The position numbers and the translations under genes were made by a program. From the NCBI GenBank assembly GCA_015711875.1, contig JACVJG010000127.1:1-7356 (forward strand): 7,356 nucleotides of DNA. The letters are read 5' to 3'. Positions 1 to 5,971 of this stretch are shown here, piece by piece (positions within the stretch are counted from its first letter, which is position 1; the number at the start of each line of letters is the position of its first letter). Under the pieces are notes generated by a model. It was not told where the DNA came from, did not search any database, and worked only from the letters and a program-made list of their open reading frames with translations. This stretch comes from Candidatus Solincola jinzensis. GTDB taxonomy: Bacteria; Actinomycetota; Geothermincolia; Geothermincolales; RBG-13-55-18.

Positions 1-66
1 GGCCATGCCTCCACTGCCAATTTTTTCCTTGATGCGATAGCGCTGGTTGAAAACCTTTCCCAGCAT
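1..66 (-). CDS. pknB: Ser/Thr protein kinase, N-terminal 22 residues only (runs off the left end)
   Basis: Only the first 22 codons are in the window, beginning with ATG at 66-64 and still open at base 1. The peptide contains RYRIKEKIGSGGMA, which is the beta-1 strand and glycine-rich ATP-binding loop typical of bacterial PknB-type (Hanks) kinases. It aligns well with the start of the kinase-like protein encoded upstream (RYRLDERIAVGRTVE), but here the GxGG loop is intact. It is therefore the better candidate for the catalytically active kinase of the cluster. A GGAGGT Shine-Dalgarno sequence lies 11 bases upstream. As the second kinase after pbpA it occupies the pknB slot of the actinobacterial operon. 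Whether it has a transmembrane helix and PASTA repeats cannot be seen. The kinase assignment is firm; the symbol rests on gene order. Confidence 0.82.
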   Translation of the reverse strand, partial: MLGKVFNQRYRIKEKIGSGGMA

Positions 67-435
67 CTTGCCCTCTTACCTCCGAGATGCCTGTCCTCGC
101 GCCGGGGACCTCGCCCTTGGCAATGCCCGCATACGCCGGGGCGCGGCTACCCTGGCGCCTTCTTCAAGATTATTTTCCATGCGCGGAGTCGCTAATCCTT
201 CAGCTACCTCGCGATCTCCGCCGCATGCGTCATCTTCTGGCACAAGCCCGTCTCGCCGCTATCTCTCCCCGCCCGCGGGTGGCGCGCCGCTGGCCGGCCC
301 GAGCCCGCTTTGGCGCGTTTCGGAAGTGGCAGGCATCGCCGCTCCGGAACCCCGTGCGCTTCCCCGCCTGGGTATGGTCTCTTCCGGCAAATATTTGAGG
401 CCGCTTCTCGCGCGGAAGTTCCTGGCCCACTCCTC
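67..435. other. 369-base intergenic stretch between the two kinase genes
   Basis: No convincing gene was found on either strand. Two minus-strand frames stay open for a while, but they show no domain motif, and in particular no PASTA V-P-x-L-x-G pattern that would suggest a frameshifted third PASTA repeat. A 34-codon minus-strand frame starting at 180 ends inside the Shine-Dalgarno sequence of the kinase gene, but it has no ribosome binding site of its own and an Arg/Ala-rich composition. A 10-base AT palindrome (CAAATATTTG, 388-397) stands out in the G+C-rich background. A possible but weak promoter on the minus strand has TAATCT at 172-167 and TTAGCG 17 bases further upstream. No tRNA and no clear intrinsic terminator was seen. 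Confidence 0.6.
78..83 (-). promoter_or_regulatory. Ribosome binding site of the partial kinase gene
   Basis: The sequence is GGAGGT on the minus strand, 11 bases before the ATG at 66-64. The spacing is slightly long, and a second purine-rich stretch (GAGGG) lies closer to the start. It supports a real gene start at 66, even though only 22 codons are visible. Confidence 0.6.
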
Positions 436-1782
436 TCAAACGCCGGAGCCTTTCCTGTTCACCACCAGGTTAACCGCGTCGCCACTGGAAAGCCTGGACC
501 CGTAAGGGGGGTCCGTCTCCACCACGCGGTCATCGCTGTATCCCTCCACCTCGCGGTAAACCACCTCTCCCAGTCGGAAACCGCGGCTCTCCAGCACCAG
601 GCGCGCGTCCTCCAGGGTCAGCCCGATGAGGTTGGGGACGGTCAAGGGCCCGAGGCTCTCCAGCACCCGTATCACCGTCTTCTTCTTCACCATGATCCCC
701 CCCTTGGGGTCCTGGGATATCACGTAACCCGCCCTGACGCCGGCATCGTATTCCTTGTCCACCACCAGCAGCCCCAGGTCGCGTTCGGCTGCCAGCCTCT
801 GGGCCTCCTCCACGCTAATGTTCACCAGGTTGGGCACCTCGACCTTGCTGCCGCCTATGGGGGCGGAAAGCAGCCACACGAAGAAGAATATCGCCGCCGC
901 CGCCAGCATGGCGGCCCCCAGCCATGCCTGCCAGCGCTTGAGGCGGGGCAGGGCGATGACACGCCCGGCCTCTGCCTCCCCCGCCGTCTCGGCCTCTTCC
1001 GGGCGCGGCTCCGGCGCCATGGGGACCTCCTCCCGCAGGGTGGAGACCGCCTCCAGGAGGAGATCCGTAGCGGAAGGGAAACCCGCTCCCGAAAAGCTGT
1101 CCAGGCTTAGCTGCACCAGACGGCGAAGGCGGTATGGTACCTCCTCTCCCCATCTCAGCCTGCCCTCCCTGATGTCCGCCAGCGCCTCCGCCGCGCTTCT
1201 ACCGGTAAGGCTGCGGTAGAGAAGATAGCCGAGGTCGCTCAGGTCGCGCCTGGGGTCCTGGGAGAAGGGATAGGGGCTTGTCGCGCCCCCCAGCACCACG
1301 GGGAAGCCGGGGTCGGAAATCCTCGCCCTGCGCCCCGGGTAGATGAACACGTGCCTCTCGTCCAGGGAACCGTGAATCACGCCCTGTCCGTGGAGATAGG
1401 CGAGTATCCTGCCCATCTCCACGGCGAAGTATAGCGCCCCTATCGGTTTCATCCTCTTGCCCTCCGCCAGCAGTTCATGAAGGGTCTTCTCCTCGACCAT
1501 CTCCATGACCGCATAAGGGCGGTCGTCTTCGATGCCGTAGTCCAGCACATCGATCACCCCGGGATGGCGCAGGCGGGTGGCGCGATGGGCGGCGGAGCGG
1601 AAGGAGTCGCAGAAATCACGGTCGGAAAGCAGGTGGGGAAGGGGCAGCTTCACCGCCACCTCCTTTTCCTCCAGGATATCGTAGGCCCTGAAGACCTCCA
1701 CCGTCCGGCCCACGGCGATCCTCTCGTCCAGCCGGTAACGTCTCCTCAGGACCCGACCCTTCCAGTCCATCAAGCGATCCAT
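436..1782 (-). CDS. PASTA-domain transmembrane Ser/Thr pseudokinase (predicted catalytically dead)
   Basis: This 448-residue protein has the PknB layout: a kinase fold (about 12-250), an acidic Pro/Glu linker (251-275), one membrane helix (about 285-306) and two extracellular PASTA domains (about 314-375 and 379-443, each opening with VPNL). The kinase signatures are broken. The glycine-rich loop reads IAVGRTVEVF, with two glycines lost. The alpha-C Glu is Ala64. HRD is HGS (137-139), so the catalytic Asp is Ser. The catalytic-loop Lys is Asp141 and the Asn is His144. DFG is DPG (157-159), and APE is absent near SPY (169-171). Lys45, Asp157 and the alpha-F Asp180 remain. No frameshift or stop is present, and the fold and PASTA region look maintained, so loss of function by decay is unlikely. 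It occupies the pknA slot and probably senses peptidoglycan and scaffolds or allosterically controls the next kinase (inference). ATG 1782 has GGAGG 4 bases upstream; ATG 1770 is an alternative start. Confidence 0.9.
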   Translation of the reverse strand: MDRLMDWKGRVLRRRYRLDERIAVGRTVEVFRAYDILEEKEVAVKLPLPHLLSDRDFCDSFRSAAHRATRLRHPGVIDVLDYGIEDDRPYAVMEMVEEKTLHELLAEGKRMKPIGALYFAVEMGRILAYLHGQGVIHGSLDERHVFIYPGRRARISDPGFPVVLGGATSPYPFSQDPRRDLSDLGYLLYRSLTGRSAAEALADIREGRLRWGEEVPYRLRRLVQLSLDSFSGAGFPSATDLLLEAVSTLREEVPMAPEPRPEEAETAGEAEAGRVIALPRLKRWQAWLGAAMLAAAAIFFFVWLLSAPIGGSKVEVPNLVNISVEEAQRLAAERDLGLLVVDKEYDAGVRAGYVISQDPKGGIMVKKKTVIRVLESLGPLTVPNLIGLTLEDARLVLESRGFRLGEVVYREVEGYSDDRVVETDPPYGSRLSSGDAVNLVVNRKGSGV

Positions 1783-1820
1783 GACTCCTCCGCCTGGAAA
1801 AGCCCGGCAAACCCACGGCC

Positions 1821-1826
1821 ATTATA
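1821..1826 (-). promoter_or_regulatory. Possible internal promoter (-10 element) for the two kinase genes
   Basis: A perfect TATAAT reads on the minus strand in the 77-base gap between pbpA and the pseudokinase gene. It is part of the 8-base palindrome ATTATAAT (1821-1828), so the box reads on both strands. No good -35 hexamer is found 16-18 bases upstream, which limits confidence. If used, transcription would start near 1814 and leave a leader of about 30 bases before the ATG at 1782. This would allow the kinase pair to be expressed separately from rodA-pbpA. Confidence 0.35.
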
Positions 1827-1859
1827 ATGCAGCGTGAATGCCGCGCACCTCATCCCGGC

Positions 1860-3299
1860 CTATTTGATCGCCGCGGCCATGACCTCGCGCGCCACCGGTG
1901 CGGCCATGGAGCCGCCGCTGCCTCCGCTGTTCTCGAGCAGCACCGCCACCACCACGGTGGGATTCTCCGCCGGCGCTATGCCCAGGAACCAGGTGTGGGG
2001 AGGCTTTCCCTCCACCTCTGCCGTCCCCGTCTTGCCCGCCACCGTCACCCCCTTTATGGCGGCCTCCGTCCCCGTTCCCGACCTCACCACTCCCACCATC
2101 ATCTCCAGCACCTCGGCAGCGGTTTCCTGAGACACCGGCGCCCTCCATTCCCGCACCTGGAAACGCTCCAGGATCTCGTCGGAGCGACGGACTTCCTTCA
2201 TGAGATGCGGCAGCATTATCTTTCCCCGGTTGGCCACCGCGCATCCCACCAGGCAGAGCTGGAGCGGGGTGAGAAGCACTTCCCCCTGCCCGGCTCCGCT
2301 CCAGGCCAGCTCGACCTCGTCCATATCGCCGGCCTGCGGTATGAAGGAGGGGGAGGCCGCGGGGTAGTCCAGGGGTATACGGTCATTCAGCCCGAAGCGC
2401 TGCGCGTACTCCACCAGCCTGCCCGCTCCCATGCTTAACGCCAGCTGCGCGAAATAGGTGTTTATGGACCTCGCCATGGCCCCCGCCATGTCCTGGGAGC
2501 CGAAGGAGGTGGGAGGGTCGCCGTAATTGGTTACCCGGGAACCGTCCACCGGCAACACCCCGGGACAGTCAAACACCGTGCTCGGCGGCAGGCCGCTCTC
2601 TATCGCGGCGCAGGCGGTCACCACCTTGAAGCTGGATCCCGGCACGAACAGGCCCGCGGTGGCGCGGTTGAGCAGGGGGCTGTCGGCATCCTGGGAATAA
2701 GAGCGCATGGCCTGTTCCGCCAGGGATCCTCCCTGCGCGTCGCGCTCCCTGCTCACCAGGGCATTGGGGTCGAAATCGGGCCACGAGCACATGGCCAGCA
2801 CCGCTCCCGTCTTGGGGTCCATGGCCACCACCGCGCCCTTTCGCTGCCCCAGGGCCTGGGCCGCCGCGGCCTGGACCTCGGAGTCCAGGGTTATGACGAG
2901 ATCGTTGCCTTTCTCGAGGTCGGAGGTCATCTCCTCCACCCAACCCCGTGCCGGCTTGTAGCCCAACAGGTAGTCGTCGTAATAGGCCTCCAGGCCCGCC
3001 CTGCCGAACTGAGGGCTATCGTATCCCAGCAGGTGGGAGAAGAGCCTTCCCCCGGGGTAGGTGCGCTTGTACTCGAGGGTTCCGTCCGTCCTCACGCTCT
3101 CCGCCACCACCAGGCCGTCCGAGGTGACCACCCTGCCGCGCTCGATGGCGTACTCCCGCATGATGCGCCGCGTGTTGGCGGGGTTTTCCTGCAGGCGTCC
3201 CTGGCCGAAAACCTGCAGCCAGCTGAGGTTGATCACCAGCGCAGCCGCCATGAGCATGAAAAGGACCCCCAGCCTCCTGATGCTATCCCGCGACGACAT
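1860..3299 (-). CDS. pbpA: Class B penicillin-binding protein, PbpA type (peptidoglycan transpeptidase)
   Basis: A membrane-anchored D,D-transpeptidase that crosslinks peptide stems of new peptidoglycan outside the membrane. Counting from ATG 3299, it has 479 residues, close to the roughly 490 of mycobacterial PbpA. A short basic N-terminus (SSRDSIRR) precedes a membrane helix at about 10-30. The N-terminal pedestal region includes the EYAIERGRVVTSDG segment (about 49-62), typical of class B PBPs. All three active-site motifs are intact: S222-S-F-K225 (acyl-acceptor serine), S278-I-N280 and K423-T-G425. The AGQGEVLLTPLQ segment is also characteristic. Start choice: a TTG at 3317 would give six extra residues, but GGAGG lies directly against it. 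ATG 3299 has GGAGG at ideal 5-base spacing, so it is preferred. The gene start overlaps the rodA end by 17 bases, implying coupled translation and a RodA-PbpA polymerase-transpeptidase pair. Confidence 0.95.
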   Translation of the reverse strand: MSSRDSIRRLGVLFMLMAAALVINLSWLQVFGQGRLQENPANTRRIMREYAIERGRVVTSDGLVVAESVRTDGTLEYKRTYPGGRLFSHLLGYDSPQFGRAGLEAYYDDYLLGYKPARGWVEEMTSDLEKGNDLVITLDSEVQAAAAQALGQRKGAVVAMDPKTGAVLAMCSWPDFDPNALVSRERDAQGGSLAEQAMRSYSQDADSPLLNRATAGLFVPGSSFKVVTACAAIESGLPPSTVFDCPGVLPVDGSRVTNYGDPPTSFGSQDMAGAMARSINTYFAQLALSMGAGRLVEYAQRFGLNDRIPLDYPAASPSFIPQAGDMDEVELAWSGAGQGEVLLTPLQLCLVGCAVANRGKIMLPHLMKEVRRSDEILERFQVREWRAPVSQETAAEVLEMMVGVVRSGTGTEAAIKGVTVAGKTGTAEVEGKPPHTWFLGIAPAENPTVVVAVLLENSGGSGGSMAAPVAREVMAAAIK

Positions 3300-4668
3300 C
3301 ACCCCCTCCGCCGTCAACCTCCCGCCTGCTCATGGGGGCAATTCCCTCCTCGCCCCCTCGTCGCGAGCGCCTGTCCCCGGCACCGCGCCGCCGAGAGGGC
3401 TCCCGCGGCTCTCCCGAGATACACAGAAGCAGCCCCAGCAGCAGGAAGTTGCTCACCAAGGAACTGCCCCCATAGCTGATGAAAGGCAGGGTTATGCCCG
3501 TGAGGGGCACGAGCCGCGTGTCTCCCCCCATGATGATAAAGGCCTGCAGGAAGACGATGGTGGTCAAGCCCACCGCCAGCAAGCTGCCGAAACCGTCCTT
3601 GCACTTTAGCGCCAGGCTCAGGCCTCTTCCCGCCAGCATGAGATAGAGCAACACCACCGCCGCCGCCCCTAAAAGCCCCAGTTCCTCGCCCACGGCGGCG
3701 AAGGCGAAGTCGGTCTCCACGAAGGGTATGATGTCGGGGCGCCCGCGAGCCAGACCGGTGCCCGAAAGCCCTCCCTCCGCGAAGGCGAAGAGGGACTGGG
3801 CGATCTGGTAGCTCTCGTCGTTCACCGTCTCCGGATCGAGGGGGTCCAGCCACGCGTCGACCCTCGCCTGCACATGGGAGAAGGCGAAGGAAGTGATGAC
3901 CGCGCCAGCCAGGAAGAGCAGCAACCCCACCACCACGAAAGAGGCGCGGGAGGTAGCCGCGTAGAGCACCGCGAGGAAGATCCCGAAGAAGAGCAAGGAG
4001 GACCCCAGGTCCCTCTGGAATATGAGGAGAAGGAGCGAGAGGGCCCACATGGTGAGCAGGGGCCCGAGGTCGCGCAGGCGCGGCAGGTTCATACCATGGT
4101 AATATTTGCCAGCTCCTGCGATCAGCTCCCCGCGCTCCGACAGGTAGGCGGCGAAGAACACGGCCAGCAGCACCTTGGCCAGCTCCGAGGGCTGAAAGCG
4201 TAAGGGCCCGAACACCAGCCAGAGCCTTGCCCCGTTGACCTCGCGCCCTATAACCATGGTGGACAACAACAGGACCAGGCCGACCACCGCCAGCGTATAG
4301 CGGTACCTCTCCAGGACGCGGTAATCCCTCAACGCCGCCGTCAGGACCAGCATGCACACGAGCCCAGCCCCCAGCCAGATCACCTGAAGGCGTGCCATAT
4401 GAGGGTTCAGGCGCAGGAGCATCACCACGCCGATGGCCACGAGCGCCGCCGCCAGGGGAAAGAGGAAGGGGTCCGCCTGCGGACGCAGAAAGCGCAGCGC
4501 CAGGTGCGCGAGGAGGAACATCCCCGCCAGCACCAAAGGGTAAACCGCTCCCGAGGCCTCGACGCGGCCCGCCCGGGCGAGGTCCAAAGACACCCAGCCC
4601 AGGAAAGGCACGGAAGCGGCAAGGGCGAGCATAGAGGCCTCTTTCAATCGCGGGCCCATGCTCATCAT
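3283..4668 (-). CDS. rodA: RodA/FtsW-type SEDS peptidoglycan glycosyltransferase
   Basis: A polytopic membrane protein of 461 residues that polymerises lipid II into glycan strands and works with a cognate class B PBP, here PbpA next door. It has many hydrophobic segments (about ten helices, from residue 12 to 416). SEDS signatures are intact: GREVNGARLWL (141-151), FQPSELAK (158-165), RDLGSSL (219-225), VETDFAF (317-323) with the Asp (320) corresponding to the catalytic Asp of characterised SEDS enzymes, and FISYGGSS (396-403). The C-terminal tail (about 419-461) is cytoplasmic, hydrophilic and rich in Arg and Gly. It contains serines but no threonine. The ATG overlaps the pstP stop codon (ATGA, 4 bases), a sign of translational coupling. 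Further ATGs at 4665 and 4659 are possible starts. RodA is preferred over FtsW because of gene order and the PbpA partner; sequence motifs alone would not separate the two. Confidence 0.94.
   Translation of the reverse strand: MMSMGPRLKEASMLALAASVPFLGWVSLDLARAGRVEASGAVYPLVLAGMFLLAHLALRFLRPQADPFLFPLAAALVAIGVVMLLRLNPHMARLQVIWLGAGLVCMLVLTAALRDYRVLERYRYTLAVVGLVLLLSTMVIGREVNGARLWLVFGPLRFQPSELAKVLLAVFFAAYLSERGELIAGAGKYYHGMNLPRLRDLGPLLTMWALSLLLLIFQRDLGSSLLFFGIFLAVLYAATSRASFVVVGLLLFLAGAVITSFAFSHVQARVDAWLDPLDPETVNDESYQIAQSLFAFAEGGLSGTGLARGRPDIIPFVETDFAFAAVGEELGLLGAAAVVLLYLMLAGRGLSLALKCKDGFGSLLAVGLTTIVFLQAFIIMGGDTRLVPLTGITLPFISYGGSSLVSNFLLLGLLLCISGEPREPSRRRGAGDRRSRRGGEEGIAPMSRREVDGGGGDVVAG
3305..3309 (-). 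promoter_or_regulatory. Ribosome binding site that decides the pbpA start
   Basis: GGAGG on the minus strand lies inside the rodA 3' end and 5 bases before ATG 3299-3297. The upstream TTG at 3317-3315 sits directly against another purine run with no spacer, so it is unlikely to be used. This supports a 479-residue PbpA with a 17-base overlap with rodA. Confidence 0.7.
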
Positions 4669-5444
4669 GACCCCCGGCGCCCTAAGAGGCCTCGTAGCCC
4701 TCTTTTCGCTGTTTCGCCGCGCCCTCCCGAGCTCTCCACCTCTTCGCCCAGCTCGACCAGGACCACGGTTATGTTGTCCAGCCCCCCGCGCGCGTTGGCG
4801 GCATCCACCAGGGCGTGGCAGCAGCTCTCGAGGTCGGGGATGTCCGAGAGCATGTCCTCTATCTCCCCGTCCTCCACGCAGCAGGTAAGCCCATCGCTGC
4901 AGAGCAGGAGTCGGTCACCAGGGCGGACCTCCATCTCGTCCAAGTCCACCTCCAATCCCCCCGCGATGCCCAGCGCCCGCAGGATGACGTTCCGTTGGGG
5001 GTGGAAACGCGCCTCGCGCGGCGAGATGAAGCCCTCCCGCACCATGCGTTCCACCAGTGAGTGGTCCCTGGTCATAAGGCGAAGGGAGCCTTCCCTCCAG
5101 ATGTAGGCGCGGCTGTCCCCCACATGTCCCAGGTAAACCCCCCTCTCCACCAGGATGGCGGTGAAGGTGGTCCCCATGCCCTCGAGCTCGGGCTCCTCTC
5201 CCGCCAGCTTCAGCACAGCCCGGTTAGCCGCGGTGATGCCCTCGCGCAGGCGCAGCAGGGGAGGCAGGTGTCCGTTTTTTCTCTCGAAGGCGATGAAGCT
5301 CTCTATGGCCACCGCGCTGGCGACCTCCCCGCCCCGGTGCCCTCCCATGCCATCAGCGACGATGAACAGCCGCCCGTCGGCATGGTAGCTGTCCTCGTTG
5401 TTATTCCTCACCTTGCCGGCGTCAGAGAGGGCGGCGTATCGCAA
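4665..5444 (-). CDS. pstP: PP2C-family (PPM) Ser/Thr protein phosphatase
   Basis: A metal-dependent phosphatase that reverses phosphorylation by the operon's kinase and resets signalling to the cell-wall machinery. The PPM motifs occur in order and look intact: SDAGKVRNNNED (7-18) with the phosphate-binding Arg13, VADGMGGHRGGE (29-40) with metal-binding Asp31, GHVGDSRAY (106-114), TRDHS (125-129), LCSDGL (181-186) with Asp184, and GGLDNITVV (220-228) with Asp223. At 259 residues it is little more than the catalytic domain plus a short basic tail. It lacks the membrane helix and extracellular part of mycobacterial PstP (about 514 residues), so it should be cytosolic. The start is TTG at 5444, supported by a perfect AGGAGG 6 bases upstream inside the fhaB end. 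Only 3 bases separate it from fhaB, and it overlaps rodA by 4. Confidence 0.95.
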   Translation of the reverse strand: MRYAALSDAGKVRNNNEDSYHADGRLFIVADGMGGHRGGEVASAVAIESFIAFERKNGHLPPLLRLREGITAANRAVLKLAGEEPELEGMGTTFTAILVERGVYLGHVGDSRAYIWREGSLRLMTRDHSLVERMVREGFISPREARFHPQRNVILRALGIAGGLEVDLDEMEVRPGDRLLLCSDGLTCCVEDGEIEDMLSDIPDLESCCHALVDAANARGGLDNITVVLVELGEEVESSGGRGETAKRGLRGLLGRRGS

Positions 5445-5447
5445 TCC

Positions 5448-5894
5448 CTACCTCCTGAACTCCAGCACCGTGCGTCCCACCCTTATGCGGTCGCCATAGC
5501 GCAACTCGGTGGGGTAATTGATGCGCTTACCGTTCACATAGGTTCCGTTAGTGCTGCCGAGGTCCTCGACGTAAAACCCATCCTCCGCGCGATATATCCG
5601 GGCATGCTGGTTGGACGCGAACTCGTCCTCCACGCAGATCGCGCACTCCGGCGCGCGCCCCACCACCATCTCTCCCTGCACCTCCCAGCTCCCATGCCTG
5701 CGGAAGTGCGCATCTCCCATGAGCACCAGCTTTCCTTTGCGCCCGGCTTTTCTGGTCCTGGCGGGAACCCGTGCCGCCTCCCTGGCCGGCACGGGCCTCA
5801 ACTCGCGATAGATCAGCCCCGCCGCCAACGCGAGGAAGGCGTAAAGCAGCCCCAGGAAAACGTACCTCAAAGTCACGTAAACGATCTCCGGCAA
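5448..5894 (-). CDS. fhaB: Membrane-anchored FHA-domain protein FhaB
   Basis: A 148-residue phosphothreonine reader. It has an N-terminal membrane helix (about 5-28), a basic Pro/Ala/Arg linker (30-55) and a C-terminal FHA domain (about 70-147). The phosphopeptide-binding loops are conserved: Gly79-Arg80, Ser94-Asn-Gln-His97, GSTNGT (113-118) and Asn121. Size and layout match mycobacterial FhaB (Rv0019c, also called FipA; 155 residues), which is linked to division and cell-wall proteins that are substrates of PknA/PknB. By inference it docks phosphorylated partners at the inner membrane face near RodA and PbpA. The start is TTG at 5894, chosen because GGGGAGG lies 8 bases upstream and no in-frame ATG or GTG precedes the membrane helix. 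It is separated from fhaA by 77 bases. Confidence 0.92.
   Translation of the reverse strand: MPEIVYVTLRYVFLGLLYAFLALAAGLIYRELRPVPAREAARVPARTRKAGRKGKLVLMGDAHFRRHGSWEVQGEMVVGRAPECAICVEDEFASNQHARIYRAEDGFYVEDLGSTNGTYVNGKRINYPTELRYGDRIRVGRTVLEFRR
5451..5456 (-). promoter_or_regulatory. Ribosome binding site that fixes the TTG start of pstP
   Basis: A perfect AGGAGG on the minus strand lies within the last codons of fhaB, 6 bases from the TTG at 5444-5442. The strong site justifies the non-ATG start. Translation of pstP is expected to be coupled to fhaB, whose stop codon lies between this site and the TTG. Confidence 0.8.
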
Positions 5895-5902
5895 GCCTTG
5901 TT

Positions 5903-5909
5903 CCTCCCC
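5903..5909 (-). promoter_or_regulatory. Ribosome binding site that fixes the TTG start of fhaB
   Basis: GGGGAGG on the minus strand lies 8 bases upstream of the TTG at 5894-5892. It supports this start, which gives a complete N-terminal membrane helix. Confidence 0.65.
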
Positions 5910-5971
5910 AGTCTCGAGCTTGCGGCGCCTTCGCGACGGGTGCCGCCGCGCCGGGTCACGGCGCCCCGCGG

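Noticed and set aside
78..180. 34-codon minus-strand frame just before the partial kinase gene
   Set aside because: It has no ribosome binding site and an Arg/Ala/Pro-rich composition typical of chance frames in G+C-rich DNA.
100..215. Plus-strand resemblance to the cyclic-di-AMP (ydaO) riboswitch (GGGGACC, then CAGCTACCTCGC)
   Set aside because: The core CCGAACCC segment and the GGTGAAT element are missing, and transcription in this direction would run antisense into the pseudokinase gene with no plus-strand gene to regulate. A covariance-model search with Rfam would settle it.
230..435. Possible frameshifted third PASTA repeat after the pseudokinase stop
   Set aside because: All three minus-strand frames were read from 435 onwards. 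None shows the V-P-x-L-x-G opening or other PASTA features, and the second PASTA domain ends cleanly before the stop.
310..1110. 266-codon plus-strand open frame opposite the pseudokinase
   Set aside because: His/Gln/Pro-rich composition with no motif; it lies antisense to the PASTA and linker coding region, as expected for a shadow frame.
436..1782. Pseudokinase explained as a decaying pseudogene or sequencing error
   Set aside because: Loss of motifs is by scattered substitutions, not by frameshifts or stops, while Lys45, Asp157, Asp180, the membrane helix and both PASTA domains are well preserved. Only comparison with orthologs can fully exclude recent decay.
3314..4357. 347-codon minus-strand frame inside rodA
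   Set aside because: It is a Gly/Arg/Ala-rich alternative frame of rodA; the rodA frame carries all SEDS signatures.
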